Shown here piece after piece: positions 25,798 through 34,874 of a stretch of 64,000 nt of DNA (positions are counted from its first letter, which is position 1; each line of letters starts with the position of its first letter). Made by a program: the position numbers and the translations under genes. The DNA is from Novosphingobium sp. SG707. GTDB lineage: Bacteria; Pseudomonadota; Alphaproteobacteria; Sphingomonadales; Sphingomonadaceae. The notes beneath the pieces were generated by a model that was not told where the DNA came from, did no database searches, and saw only the letters and a list, made by a program, of their open reading frames with translations. Location of the stretch: NCBI RefSeq assembly GCF_012275515.1, contig NZ_JAAZQL010000011.1, positions 1-64,000 of the forward strand, in the 5' to 3' direction.

Positions 25798-26265
25798 ATG
25801 ACCAGTCTCCCTGCCATAGAAGCCTATGTTCGCAATGAAACCCGCATCAGTGTCGTGATAAACGCCGTTATCTCTGCGGTTCTATTTCTTGTCGTATTTG
25901 GTTTGGATGGGCCGGTGCAGCTTTGGGGTTTCGGGCAATGGATAGCCGATTTTCTGCCGCAAAGCTTCATGACCACATTTATGAGTGTTCTCGTTCCCGG
26001 CGCGCTCGCCCGTCGAAAGTTGAAGGCAGGGGCGCTGACGCGGATTGGTCATCGCTCTTTCCTGCCCGCCAAATTGCTGCCGCGGGGGCTGATCCTGGCG
26101 GTGGGATCCGCATTCATTGGCACGGCGTCGATCGCCGTCTTTGTCTGGCTGGTGGGAGCACCCTCGATCGCGCCGGTGCCTGCACTCGTTCTCAAGGCGA
26201 TATATGGTGCGGGTCTGGCGTTAATTGTAACGCCTCTTTCGCTCCGCGCAGAACTGGCGTCGTGA
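25798..26265 (+). CDS. Small integral membrane protein of unknown function
   Basis: A protein of about 155 residues with four probable membrane segments: VINAVISAVLFLVVFGL, FMTTFMSVLVPGAL, LILAVGSAFIGTASIAVFVWLV and AIYGAGLALIVTPLSL. ATG 25798 follows GGAG; a GTG 96 bp upstream is possible but gives a non-hydrophobic extension of unknown type. A degraded copy lies at 12655-12903. Both copies lie near LysR genes in the catabolic region. I do not recognise the family with certainty. Confidence 0.6.
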   Translation: MTSLPAIEAYVRNETRISVVINAVISAVLFLVVFGLDGPVQLWGFGQWIADFLPQSFMTTFMSVLVPGALARRKLKAGALTRIGHRSFLPAKLLPRGLILAVGSAFIGTASIAVFVWLVGAPSIAPVPALVLKAIYGAGLALIVTPLSLRAELAS

Positions 26266-26424
26266 TGCGATCCTTCCCCGCTTTTGCCAAGGATTATCAC
26301 TTGGGGATGATCGATGTTGCCTTGGTCGGCGGTTATTCACCTTAAGGTGGATCGATCAGGGGGGGGGCACGAGAGGCACTCTGGGGGCTTTTGTGGTTTA
26401 TTGTGATGCTCGATCTGCCCTTCA

Positions 26425-26590
26425 AAGATCCCTCATGATGATCAAGGAGCAAGAGGCGGGGCTGCCAACTGAAGGTTTGCCGGCAGCACGGGCCGACTAT
26501 CGCAACCTTTTACAAGCTGAAGGTCAAATATGGTGGTTCGAGCTGTCCAATGCCCGTCGTCTTTGTCAGGCATTGAGCCAGCCTATGCCA
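26425..26590 (+). pseudogene. IS3-family orfA remnant
   Basis: The stretch reads MIKEQEAGLPT and, after frame changes, LQAEGQIWWFELSNARRLCQ. It matches at nucleotide level the orfA at 37513-37776 (MIKEQEAGLPTVEVCRKHG, FYKLKAKYGGMEVSDARRLRQ), including the GATCCCTCAT left-end sequence just before the frame. Several indels break it, so it is an inactive copy of the same IS type. The rest of 26266-26737 holds no gene I can support. Confidence 0.7.
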
Positions 26591-26737
26591 CGCCAAGGTA
26601 ACAACCCATGCGCGCGCCTTCGTCCCATCGGTTCTGACGCTTTTGACGCCGAGCCGCTTATCGGTAAAGCCAATAGAAATGGATTTTTATATAAGTCTTC
26701 ATAAACGACACCGCGAAAATTATAAACGGAATTCGTG

Positions 26738-27676
26738 ATGGCTGACCCTCTGCTCCGGATGGATCTAAATCTTCTGTTGGTGCTTGAAGCGATGTTCGAG
26801 GAACGCAGCGTATCGCGCGTTGCCGTGCGGCTTGGGCGCAGCCAACCGGCAATTAGCGCCTCTCTTACACGATTGAGAACTTTGTTCGACGATCCGCTCT
26901 TCATTCGCAGTCGTGCAGGCATGTCGCCAACGCCGCGCGCATTGGAACTCTCAGATAGTATCCGGCCTCTGCTGCCTAGGCTGCGCAGCGCCATCGAAGT
27001 CTCTTCCGACTTCGATCCTGCTCAGTCGACCCGCACCTTTACCATTGCCACGGTGGATGACCTTGAACCGTTTATGGGGCCGGCGATCATCAAACGTCTT
27101 TCGCACGAAGCGCCATTGGCTCGGCTGCGGCTGGTCAACAGCGATGGCTCGCCGCTCCCCTACAAGGATCGCGAAGACATTGACGTGATGCTCACGGTGC
27201 TGCCGGGCCAAGCCCCGAGCTGGCTGCATACTCAAAAGCTGGCTGATGCCGATTATGTCATGGTCTATGATCAGTCGATCATGCCCGGCAGATCAGGTGC
27301 GCTCGACGACTATATTAATGCGCGGCATTTGCTGGTCTCGTTCCGCGGCGATTTCCGTGGGGTTGCCGACAATGCACTAGCCTCAATGGGTTTAAAACGC
27401 CAGGTAACCATGGTGACGCCGCGATTTTCGTCTGTCTACTTCATGCTGCATGGCACCGATCTTGTCGCCACCCTGCCGGCCTATGTCGCCAAGGTCATCC
27501 CGGCGTCCTTCTCGCTGACGTCGCGTCCTTTGCCCTTTTATATCCCGCCTGTGGAATTCTTCATGTGCTGGCATAGGCGTACCGATGCAGATCCAGGCAA
27601 TCGATGGTTCCGCAATCTGCTCGCAGAAATTTTTGTACAAAATTGGCAAGCGCACATGTCGGACGGCCCAAAATAA
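26738..27676 (+). CDS. LysR-family transcriptional regulator
   Basis: A 312-residue LysR regulator: LRMDLNLLLVLEAMFEERSV, SRVAVRLGRSQPAISASLTRLRTLFDDPLF, then an effector-binding domain ending in HRRTDADPGNRWFRNLLAEIF. This is the same NodD/PcaQ-like branch as the other two LysR genes here. It precedes the molybdenum hydroxylase operon (27888) on the same strand, separated by an AT-rich gap with the palindrome ATATT-GT-AATAT at 27811-27822. It is the natural candidate regulator of that operon. Confidence 0.87.
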   Translation: MADPLLRMDLNLLLVLEAMFEERSVSRVAVRLGRSQPAISASLTRLRTLFDDPLFIRSRAGMSPTPRALELSDSIRPLLPRLRSAIEVSSDFDPAQSTRTFTIATVDDLEPFMGPAIIKRLSHEAPLARLRLVNSDGSPLPYKDREDIDVMLTVLPGQAPSWLHTQKLADADYVMVYDQSIMPGRSGALDDYINARHLLVSFRGDFRGVADNALASMGLKRQVTMVTPRFSSVYFMLHGTDLVATLPAYVAKVIPASFSLTSRPLPFYIPPVEFFMCWHRRTDADPGNRWFRNLLAEIFVQNWQAHMSDGPK

Positions 27677-27887
27677 GAAAACAATCGCATCGGGGCGTGG
27701 GCCAGCGCGGGAGTAGAGGCGCGCGTCCTGCCGCGGCGTCATCTCTCTCCCAAAGAATGCGGGTGTGCCGATCGACGAGCGGCTTTGAGGACATAAAATA
27801 AACCTGATGGATATTGTAATATACTATATATAAATTTGTCTTATCTTTTTCACGATTTATGATGCCGCCTCAGGGAGGACGACGGAG

Positions 27888-28361
27888 GTGGCAGACATTA
27901 TTACGGTGATCGTCAATGGTGAGCCTAGAGAGCTACGCGTTCCGCCGGAAATGCCGTTGGTGTGGGCGCTGCGCGAAGAGCTGGGGCTGACCGGAACCAA
28001 ATTGTCATGCGGTATTGGCCTATGTGGCGCCTGTACGGTCCATGTTTCGGGCAAGGCCGTGCGTAGCTGTGTGACGCCGATTGGCGAAGTCTCGGGGCCT
28101 GTCACCACCATTGAGGGATTGTCTTCGCCCGGCGGTCTCCATCCGGTTCAGAAGGCATGGATCGAGAACGCTGTCGCCCAATGCGGCTTTTGTCAGTCCG
28201 GCTTCATCATGGCGGCTGCCGCGATGGTGGGCGAAACCCCGGGCGCGCAGCCTGCTGAGCTATTGCAGCAGATGACGAACATTTGCCGCTGCAGCACATT
28301 TTCCCGAGTTCGCCTTGCGATGATGGCGGCGGCCGGACATGGGGTGAAGAGCCATGACTGA
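27888..28361 (+). CDS. Molybdenum hydroxylase [2Fe-2S] small subunit (IorA-like)
   Basis: A 157-residue iron-sulfur subunit of a xanthine-oxidase-family hydroxylase/dehydrogenase. Plant-type [2Fe-2S] cluster: C41, C46, C49, C61 (CGIGLCGACT). Second cluster: C99, C102, C133, C135 (CGFCQSGF, NICRCSTF). It passes electrons from the molybdenum cofactor subunit to a carrier. Start is GTG 27888 preceded by GGGAGG; no in-frame ATG is available upstream. The next gene overlaps by 8 bp and encodes the catalytic subunit; a cytochrome c follows, as in isoquinoline-1-oxidoreductase- or aldehyde-dehydrogenase-like systems. Confidence 0.92.
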   Translation: MADIITVIVNGEPRELRVPPEMPLVWALREELGLTGTKLSCGIGLCGACTVHVSGKAVRSCVTPIGEVSGPVTTIEGLSSPGGLHPVQKAWIENAVAQCGFCQSGFIMAAAAMVGETPGAQPAELLQQMTNICRCSTFSRVRLAMMAAAGHGVKSHD

Positions 28362-30600
28362 AGCGCTGCAGGTTGATCGTCGGCGGTTTCTGGGCGGGGC
28401 GGGCGCTGTCGTTCTGACATTGGCCTGCGGCGATCGCGGGATCGCCCGGACTTTCGGTGTGCCAGAACCGGTTGCGACCGAACAGGTCTTTTCCGCATGG
28501 CTGAGCATCGACGCGCGAGGCATGGTTACGCTGGTCAACGCCGAGGCGGAGATGGGGCAGGGGACCAACACCGCCATGGCGATGCTGGTTGCCGAGGAAC
28601 TGGAAATCCCCTGGGGCAGGATAACGACAGTCCCGATGACCGCCCGCCCGATCTATACCAACCCCGCCTTTGGCATGCTCAAGACCGGGGCATCGTTAAG
28701 CCTCAAGGGGCGCTATCTGCAATTGCGTCAATTGGGCGCGGCGGCGCGGCAGATGCTGGTGGAAGCGGCGGCTCAGGAGTGGAAAGTGCCATCGCAGGCA
28801 TGCAAGGCGGTGGCAGGCGAAGTTCATGCTCCAGACGGGCGCTCAATGCCCTATTCCAGTCTTGTGGCGGGCGCCGCCAGTCTTCCCGTGCCGCAGGATG
28901 TTCCGCTCAAGCCGCGTGCCGACTGGGCCATACTGGGCAAACCGCAGGCCCGGATCGATATGGCCGACAAATGCACCGGCAAAGCCCGCTACGGCTTTGA
29001 CAAGACCGTACTTGGCATGGTGCAGGCCGCGCTTGTTCACGCACCGCAGTTTGGTGCGCGGGTAAAGGCCGTGGATAGCAAGGCGGCGCTGGCCGTAGCC
29101 GGGGTGACGCGGGTGATCGCGCTCGACCATGCGGTTGCTTGCATCGCCTCGACAAGCTGGAGCGCGCTGCAAGGGGCTGATGCGCTGGTCATCGAATGGG
29201 AAAACCCGGATCCGGCGGCGGTGATCGATGACGCCAAGATCGATGCCATGCTTCGCGACGGCGTGGCGGGCAAGGGGCAGGGACGGAACGGCTTGATTCC
29301 CGCCCACAAGGTGGGTGATCCTGCCGCTGGTTTTGCCCAGCCTGGCGTCCTCGCGGTTTCGGCCGAATATTCCACCCCTTACCTCGATCATGCCTGCATG
29401 GAGCCCACCAGTGCGATTGCCCATGTGCGCCCGGATGGCATCGACATCTGGTCAAGCACGCAATCGCCAGCGATGATCTATCACGCCGCCAAGCTGCTTT
29501 ACGGTTTCGAGGCCGACAAGGTGCGGGTGCATCAGCAGCCTATCGGGTCCAGCTTTGGCCGCAGGGCGCAGATCGACGGCGAGCTGGAAGCCATGGTCCT
29601 CTCGCGCATCATTGGCGGTCCGGTCAGAGCCATCCGCTCGCGTTCCGAAGACATTCAACACGGCTTCTATCGCCCCGCATCGCGCTCCGCCCTGCGCGGA
29701 GCGGTCAAGGATGGCAAGATTGTGGCGTGGAGCCATCGCTGCGCCAGCCAGTCCTTGCTCGACAATTACGCGCGCTATTTCCGTGAGTATGGCATCGATC
29801 TGAAAGAACTGGACAAGCTGACCGGCCCTGCCGGCGCATCCGGTTTCAATTTCGCGCCTTTCGACTTGATGAGCGTGGACGGGACGCCGTCCAACGCCGT
29901 CTATGCGATTCCCAATGTGGAGGTGGCGTCAGCGAAGATCGATGTTCCCATCCCGACGGGCTGGTTCCGTGGGGTAGGGCAGACCAACAACCTGTTTGCA
30001 ACCGAGTGCTTTGTCGATGAACTGGCGTATGCCGCAGGGCAGGACCCCCTCGCGTTCCGCAAAACGTTGTTGAGCGGGCAGCCGCGCTTCCTTGCCGCTC
30101 TTGATTGTGCCGCGCGGGAGATCGGTTGGGACAAGAAAGCGGCCAAGGGTATCGGTCGTGGCATTGCCATAACCAATATGTCAGATGCGGTTACGGTGGC
30201 CATTGTCGAAGTTGCGGCAAGCAAGAGCGGCTTTGAGATACGCCGCGTTGTGCTGGCCGTCGACAATGGCATCGTCATCAACCCCGACGTTGTGGAAGCG
30301 CAGACTCAGGGAGGGTTCCTGTTCGGACTGGGCGCCGCGCTTTGGGGCCGGATCTCGATCGCCGAAGGGCGGGTGGAGCAGACCGGCTTTGCTGATTACC
30401 GATTGCTAACGTTGCAGCATTGTCCGGCGCTTACCGTCATCCAGATGCCGAGCGATGATCCACCCAGCACCATTTCCGAAGCGGCGGCGACCGTTGCCGC
30501 TCCCGCGCTGGCCAACGCGATCTTTGCGGCTAACGGGCGGCGTCTGCGTGATCTGCCTATCGCGCGTAACGATTTCGAGTGTCGAGCGACGGTGGCCTGA
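28354..30600 (+). CDS. Molybdenum hydroxylase catalytic subunit (IorB-like), Tat-exported
   Basis: A 748-residue molybdopterin-binding subunit of the aldehyde oxidase/isoquinoline-1-oxidoreductase beta type. The N-terminus carries a twin-arginine signal (DRRRFLGGAGAVVLTLACG), so the complex is periplasmic. Family blocks include AEMGQGTNTAMAMLVAEEL, YLDHACMEPTSAIAHV, GSSFGRR, GWFRGVGQTNNLFATECFVD and a C-terminal SEAAATVAAPALANAIFAA with the expected active-site Glu. It is co-translated with the small subunit (8-bp overlap). It probably oxidises an aldehyde or N-heteroaromatic and feeds cytochrome c. The substrate is unknown. Confidence 0.92.
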   Translation: MTEALQVDRRRFLGGAGAVVLTLACGDRGIARTFGVPEPVATEQVFSAWLSIDARGMVTLVNAEAEMGQGTNTAMAMLVAEELEIPWGRITTVPMTARPIYTNPAFGMLKTGASLSLKGRYLQLRQLGAAARQMLVEAAAQEWKVPSQACKAVAGEVHAPDGRSMPYSSLVAGAASLPVPQDVPLKPRADWAILGKPQARIDMADKCTGKARYGFDKTVLGMVQAALVHAPQFGARVKAVDSKAALAVAGVTRVIALDHAVACIASTSWSALQGADALVIEWENPDPAAVIDDAKIDAMLRDGVAGKGQGRNGLIPAHKVGDPAAGFAQPGVLAVSAEYSTPYLDHACMEPTSAIAHVRPDGIDIWSSTQSPAMIYHAAKLLYGFEADKVRVHQQPIGSSFGRRAQIDGELEAMVLSRIIGGPVRAIRSRSEDIQHGFYRPASRSALRGAVKDGKIVAWSHRCASQSLLDNYARYFREYGIDLKELDKLTGPAGASGFNFAPFDLMSVDGTPSNAVYAIPNVEVASAKIDVPIPTGWFRGVGQTNNLFATECFVDELAYAAGQDPLAFRKTLLSGQPRFLAALDCAAREIGWDKKAAKGIGRGIAITNMSDAVTVAIVEVAASKSGFEIRRVVLAVDNGIVINPDVVEAQTQGGFLFGLGAALWGRISIAEGRVEQTGFADYRLLTLQHCPALTVIQMPSDDPPSTISEAAATVAAPALANAIFAANGRRLRDLPIARNDFECRATVA

Positions 30601-30633
30601 AATCAGTGAATGCGAGAGGAAGGGTAGAGGCAG

Positions 30634-31008
30634 ATGAAAAAGCGGATGCGTCTGCAATTGTTTTTTGCGGCACTGCCGTTCTCTTCAACGGCCTTTGCGC
30701 AGACGCCGCCGCCTGAAGGTCGCGCTGTCTATCAATCCCACTGTGCATCCTGTCATGGAGGCGACAATGCTCAGGCAAGCTTTGGTCCTTCATTGGTCGG
30801 CGTATTTGGCAAGCTGGCCGCCAGTGTACCCGGCTTTGCATATTCTTCGGCGATGCGGAACGCCAAGCTGGTCTGGGACGCGGAGACGCTCGATCGTTTT
30901 CTAGCCGCTCCGACGAAACTCGTTCCAGGCACAAAGATGCCGGTGGCGCTGTCCCGCCCCGCAGATCGTGCCGAGGTTATCGCGTATCTCAAGCAACAAG
31001 CAAAATAA
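30634..31008 (+). CDS. Periplasmic class I cytochrome c
   Basis: A 124-residue mono-heme cytochrome c. Signal peptide MKKRMRLQLFFAALPFSSTAFAQ; heme motif C37-x2-C40-H41 (CASCHGG); axial Met in GTKMPVAL near residue 101. An AGAGG ribosome site precedes ATG 30634. Its place right after the Tat-exported molybdenum hydroxylase argues that it accepts electrons from it and hands them to the respiratory chain. The following gene on the strand is a TonB receptor 54 bp downstream. Confidence 0.93.
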   Translation: MKKRMRLQLFFAALPFSSTAFAQTPPPEGRAVYQSHCASCHGGDNAQASFGPSLVGVFGKLAASVPGFAYSSAMRNAKLVWDAETLDRFLAAPTKLVPGTKMPVALSRPADRAEVIAYLKQQAK

Positions 31009-31062
31009 CATACTCGGGCGCAGATTCAAAAATCGCGCTGAAAGAATCATGGGGGAGTTATC

Positions 31063-33411
31063 ATGAAAAAGAGAGCATTACTTCTTGGTTGCGCGATGTT
31101 TTTGTTCATCGACGGCGTAGCATGGGCGCAGGATGCAAATGGTGCCAAAGCAGCTGCCACCGGCACGGCCAATCAGGGCATTCAGGACATTGTCGTAACC
31201 GCGCAACGCCGATCGGAAAACCTGCAACGCGCAGCTGTGGCCATCAGTGCGGTTTCAGGAGAATCGCTGAGAGCCGCAGGCATCTCGAAGCCTACAGAGC
31301 TGAGCAACATCGTTCCGGCCTTGGAGGTGATATCGGCAGGGGGCCCCTATTCGCTGTTCTATCTGCGCGGCGTCGGCAATTTCTCGGGTACGGCGCTTGC
31401 GGATGGAGCTGTCGCTTTCAATGTGGACGGGGTCTATTTGGGCCGTCCATCTTCGACGACCGGTTTCTTTTACGATCTTGAACGGGTGGAAGTGCTGAAA
31501 GGTCCTCAGGGAACGCTTTACGGCCGCAACGCAACCGGCGGTGCCGTAAACGTCATTACGAAAAAGCCCGTGTTGGGGGCGTTCGAGGGCTACGCTGACG
31601 CAGATTATGGCAATTATAATGCCCTTTCGGCAAACGGCGCCATCAATGCGCCCTTGGGAGAAAATGCGGCGTTGCGCGTTGCCGGCACATTTGTCCGCCA
31701 TAATGGCTATATGAAGGACGGCAGCGACGATCAGAATGACCTGGGAGGCCGCGCGTCTTTGTTGTTGAAGCCGGTGAACAACTTGAGCATCACCATTACG
31801 GGTGATTATTTCCGCCAGCATAACATTGGCGTTGGCGCGATCCCGGTCCAGTTGGGCATCGATAACCGCTACGGTATCCAATCGCCGGAGGCGAGCGCCT
31901 ACTATGCGTCCCAGCCGAGCCCCATACTGGGCCGAGTGTTCGATCCGATCTCGGCTGACCGCTTTCAGCGCAACAGTTTCTGGGGGATTGCATCCACCAT
32001 CGAATACAAGGCCCCCATCGGGACGTTCACTCTCGTTCCGGCATACCGGCGCAGCAATATCGATCAATTGTCGGACGCCCCCGGCTTCTATCTGCGGCAG
32101 GTGGAGCACGACAGACAATTCAGCATGGAAGGCCGGCTGGCTCTGAATGATATCGGGCCTCTTCGGGCGATCGTGGGCCTATTCTATTATAACGAGAAGA
32201 ATGACATTCCTCTGTTCAGCGTCAATGAGCAGGCGAATGCCACTTTCGAAAGCTACACGCAGAATATTTCGAGTATGGCTGCATTCGGTCGACTGACATG
32301 GGCTGTGCGAGAAAATCTTCGTCTGGGTGTCGGTGGCCGCTATACGACCGAAGACAAGAAATATAATGCGGTTTCTTACGGCACAACGCGTATCTGCCTC
32401 AACCCCACCAGCTATTTCCCCACTTATGTCCCGGGATGCCCGACGGCGCCGACTATTCCGTATAGTCTGACGCCACCCGCCGTGGATTTTAATCCGGCGC
32501 CGGATGGCACGATCACCGTTCCCACAGACATCAATTTGACCGGCGCGAACGCCAGGCGCGCCAGCTTTGACCGAGTAACATACCGTCTGTCGGCGGATTG
32601 GGACATGACGCCATCGAATCTGTTCTATGTGAGTTACGAGACAGGCTTCAAATCGGGGGGCTTTTTTACAACCACCGATGCCGGAGTTTTCCGCCCTGAA
32701 TCAATCGGTGCCCTGACGTTCGGGTCCAAGAACCGATTTTTCAGGAACCGGCTGCAAATCAATCTGGAATTGTTCGACTGGCTTTACAAGGATCAACAGA
32801 TTTCGCATCTGACGTATGATTCACAGGGCCACTCGATATTCGGGACAGAGAACGTCGGGCGCGCCAGAATGAGGGGCGCAGAGGTCGAGATGCGGCTGCG
32901 GCCCACTGCGAACACGCTGCTGAGCGCCGATGTGCAGTTTCTCGATGCCGTGTATAACAGCTTCGTTTATAATACGCCCAATTCGAACGGCGGCATCAAC
33001 AACGGGACAGGATGTAGCACGGTTGGTGCGCCGACGACCGTCTATGTGGTTGACTGCTCGAACAAGCGGCCGCCCAACGCGCCCAAATGGAAGCTTGTTC
33101 TGGGTTTGCAGGAAACCATTCCCTTCGCCAGTGGAGCGCGTCTGGTTTTTGATGGCTCCGCGCGTTATCAGTCCGACACGCTCACCGGCCTGCAGTTCTT
33201 GGCGGAGCAATATCAGAAAGCCTATTGGATGGCCGATGTCCAAGGCATCTATCATGCTGCCGGCGATCGCTTCTCGATTGGCGGGTATGTCAACAATATA
33301 TTCGATAAGACCGTTATGAATTCCACTTTTCCTGTGCCGTTCGGCCTCTTCAACACCGCCAATCTGCGCCCGCCGCGCACCTATGGTGTCAGGGTCGGCA
33401 TGAAGTTTTGA
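31063..33411 (+). CDS. TonB-dependent receptor
   Basis: A 782-residue outer-membrane receptor with signal peptide MKKRALLLGCAMFLFIDGVAWAQ, TonB-box-like QDIVVTAQRR near residue 42, a plug (FYLRGVGNFSG, VEVLKGPQGTLYGRNATGGAVNVITKKP) and a barrel ending in YGVRVGMKF. GGGGGAG lies before the ATG. It is the distal gene of the hydroxylase-cytochrome operon, so it probably imports the substrate oxidised by that system. It is homologous to the receptor at 8218-10641, for example in the GSKNRFF block. Confidence 0.93.
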   Translation: MKKRALLLGCAMFLFIDGVAWAQDANGAKAAATGTANQGIQDIVVTAQRRSENLQRAAVAISAVSGESLRAAGISKPTELSNIVPALEVISAGGPYSLFYLRGVGNFSGTALADGAVAFNVDGVYLGRPSSTTGFFYDLERVEVLKGPQGTLYGRNATGGAVNVITKKPVLGAFEGYADADYGNYNALSANGAINAPLGENAALRVAGTFVRHNGYMKDGSDDQNDLGGRASLLLKPVNNLSITITGDYFRQHNIGVGAIPVQLGIDNRYGIQSPEASAYYASQPSPILGRVFDPISADRFQRNSFWGIASTIEYKAPIGTFTLVPAYRRSNIDQLSDAPGFYLRQVEHDRQFSMEGRLALNDIGPLRAIVGLFYYNEKNDIPLFSVNEQANATFESYTQNISSMAAFGRLTWAVRENLRLGVGGRYTTEDKKYNAVSYGTTRICLNPTSYFPTYVPGCPTAPTIPYSLTPPAVDFNPAPDGTITVPTDINLTGANARRASFDRVTYRLSADWDMTPSNLFYVSYETGFKSGGFFTTTDAGVFRPESIGALTFGSKNRFFRNRLQINLELFDWLYKDQQISHLTYDSQGHSIFGTENVGRARMRGAEVEMRLRPTANTLLSADVQFLDAVYNSFVYNTPNSNGGINNGTGCSTVGAPTTVYVVDCSNKRPPNAPKWKLVLGLQETIPFASGARLVFDGSARYQSDTLTGLQFLAEQYQKAYWMADVQGIYHAAGDRFSIGGYVNNIFDKTVMNSTFPVPFGLFNTANLRPPRTYGVRVGMKF

Positions 33412-33690
33412 GCCGGATGGGGGCTGCGGAGGCGAGGGTTCCTGGCCAAAGCTCCCATCCATTCTATTGTCCCCGAAATAGCGGATCACGTCCCCGCACG
33501 CGGGGTAGTATCCGAGGTTAGCGCTGCTGGCGGGCTGAGCGCATTCCATAGTAGGCTGTAGCGGCCAGCTGGCAGTGCGGGTTTTACCGTGATTTTCGGA
33601 TAGGTATCTCTCGCAGTTCGGCGCGACGCGCCAACTGGATGGCACCTTGACCGATTACAGAAGCCGTCCAGGCTTTACAAAGCATGTGAA

Positions 33691-33885
33691 CTGAGGTGGT
33701 CCCGCTTTGCTGGACAGGTTTGCGGCGGAGTTAAGCTCAAACCGGTGTCGTCATGCAGCGAGTTTGGTCATCAGACATGGGGGCATGCCCCCCATGATCT
33801 GATGTGCCGATGTGCCCATATGCCTCTGCTGGTGTTCTACCGGCGAGCGCGAAATGGGGCCGATGGTGGTTATAGTAGTGAACCA
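33691..33885 (-). pseudogene. Transposase C-terminal remnant with IS end
   Basis: On the minus strand one frame reads VHYYNHHRPHFALAGRTP followed by AEAYGH and ends near 33741. This is the C-terminal block of an rve-type (IS3/IS481-like) transposase. Positions 33691-33740 carry the same IS-end sequence found at 6872-6914 and inverted at 8061-8110. At about 33885 it joins abruptly an IS630 fragment. The stretch 33412-33690 before it contains nothing I can support. Confidence 0.65.
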
Positions 33886-34287
33886 GGCGCGCCGCCGCGC
33901 GAGAACGTCGGGCCGCTCCTGCTCGCTGGCGTGCGCCGTTTTTTTTACGGTCATCGAGTGACGATCGAGAAAACGCCAGATCGTGCTCGGGGCGAACACG
34001 ACACCATGTTCGGAACGGAGCAGTTCGGCCAACTCAACGAGCGTGATGTCCACCTGCGCTTCGATCGCGCCAAGTATGAAGTCGTAATACGCTTCAATCC
34101 GCCGCGAACGCATATCGCCGCCTTGAGGCTTAGCCCGCGTCGACCCTGTCTCCTGCCATTCGCGAACCCAGCGGACCGCGCTGGCTACAGCAATGCCAAA
34201 GCGCTCGGCTGCCGCGCGTCGTGAGAGCCCCCCATCAACCGCTGCAATCACACGAGAACGCAGATCCTCCGAGATGGACTTCGTCAT
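33885..34287 (-). pseudogene. IS630-family transposase, N-terminal part only
   Basis: From ATG 34287 on the minus strand: MTKSISEDLRSRVIAAVDGG, LSRRAAAERFGIAVASAVRWVREW, then FAPSTIWRFLDRHSMTVKK and ARRRAW. This is the HTH half of an IS630-family transposase. The DDE catalytic domain is missing, replaced at about 33885 by another transposase's tail in a different frame. The element is dead, but a chimeric 195-residue reading frame remains open across the junction. Confidence 0.8.
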
Positions 34288-34572
34288 GCCGCGCTGCCTC
34301 CTCATCCAGCAGGCATGATCAATCAAATTTGTACGCACAAGGGAATCCCCAGCGATTCCGTCAGGTCGGATTATGCTCTAGCTCCGCGATGGCGATTTAA
34401 ATTGGTTTGGTATCAAAAAAATACTGCCGGTAGAAAGCCGCGTCTTGGCGGGGCTTGTAGAGGAGAAACTGCGCTCTCCATCCCGGATAACGTATCACAA
34501 ATGTGTAATTATCATTAATTTTCAAAGAGAAATCATTTCCTGCAGTGATGGATCGACGATGCTATCAAAAGG

Positions 34573-34608
34573 TTGACATAAAACTAAAATAGTTTGATAT
34601 CTAACTAT
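34573..34608 (+). promoter_or_regulatory. Promoter/operator of the lost TonB receptor gene
   Basis: TTGACA at 34573-34578 is a consensus -35 box. It is followed by ATAGTT-N8-AACTAT at 34589-34608, the same 6-8-6 dyad that stands before the receptor gene at 631. The decapitated receptor starts at 34683. The rest of 34339-34682 holds no gene. Confidence 0.5.
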
Positions 34609-34682
34609 AAGACTCACATGGTGCATGTGATCGAGACTCTTCGCCATGTAGCAACAGTCCGAAAGTCGAGGAGGAGGAAGGC

Positions 34683-34751
34683 ATGAAGAAAAAGCTTTTG
34701 ATCGAGGGGTCGATGATCGGCCTTCTCTATAGCGGAGCGGCGTCCGCTCAG
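34683..34751 (+). pseudogene. TonB-dependent receptor, signal-peptide stub
   Basis: A strong ribosome site (GAGGAGGAAGGC) and ATG 34683 begin MKKKLLIEGSMIGLLYSGAASAQ, a typical receptor signal peptide. Immediately after the AQ cleavage site the sequence changes to the IS21-family left end. No continuation of the receptor exists on the far side of the IS (37312 onward), so the rest was deleted. Confidence 0.7.
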
Positions 34752-34825
34752 GTTTGTCAACGGCGGAGCAAAAACCGGCCACTGTGGCGGAGTAAAAGTA
34801 GGCCACTGCCGTTGCGGCAGATGCA

Positions 34826-34857
34826 AAGCAAAGGGCCCCGATCGGGGCCCTTTGCTT
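34826..34857. terminator. Strong hairpin in the IS21 left end
   Basis: AAGCAAAGGGCCCC / GGGGCCCTTTGCTT with a GATC centre is a perfect 14-bp stem. It sits between istB's stop and the left end and probably ends the istAB transcript or insulates the IS from outside transcription. Confidence 0.7.
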
Positions 34858-34874
34858 TTGGCCGCTTTGAAGTG

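Noticed and set aside
27811..27822. ATATT-GT-AATAT palindrome as a firm LysR operator
   Set aside because: Short and AT-only in an AT-rich gap; kept only as a remark under the LysR gene.
31255..32118. 287-codon minus-strand open frame inside the last TonB receptor
   Set aside because: Low-complexity basic text typical of an antisense shadow; the receptor is certain on the plus strand.
33772..33800. GGGGGCATGCCCCC palindrome as a terminator or attachment site
   Set aside because: It falls within the coding remnant of a transposase tail and has no U-tract; a chance GC palindrome is sufficient.
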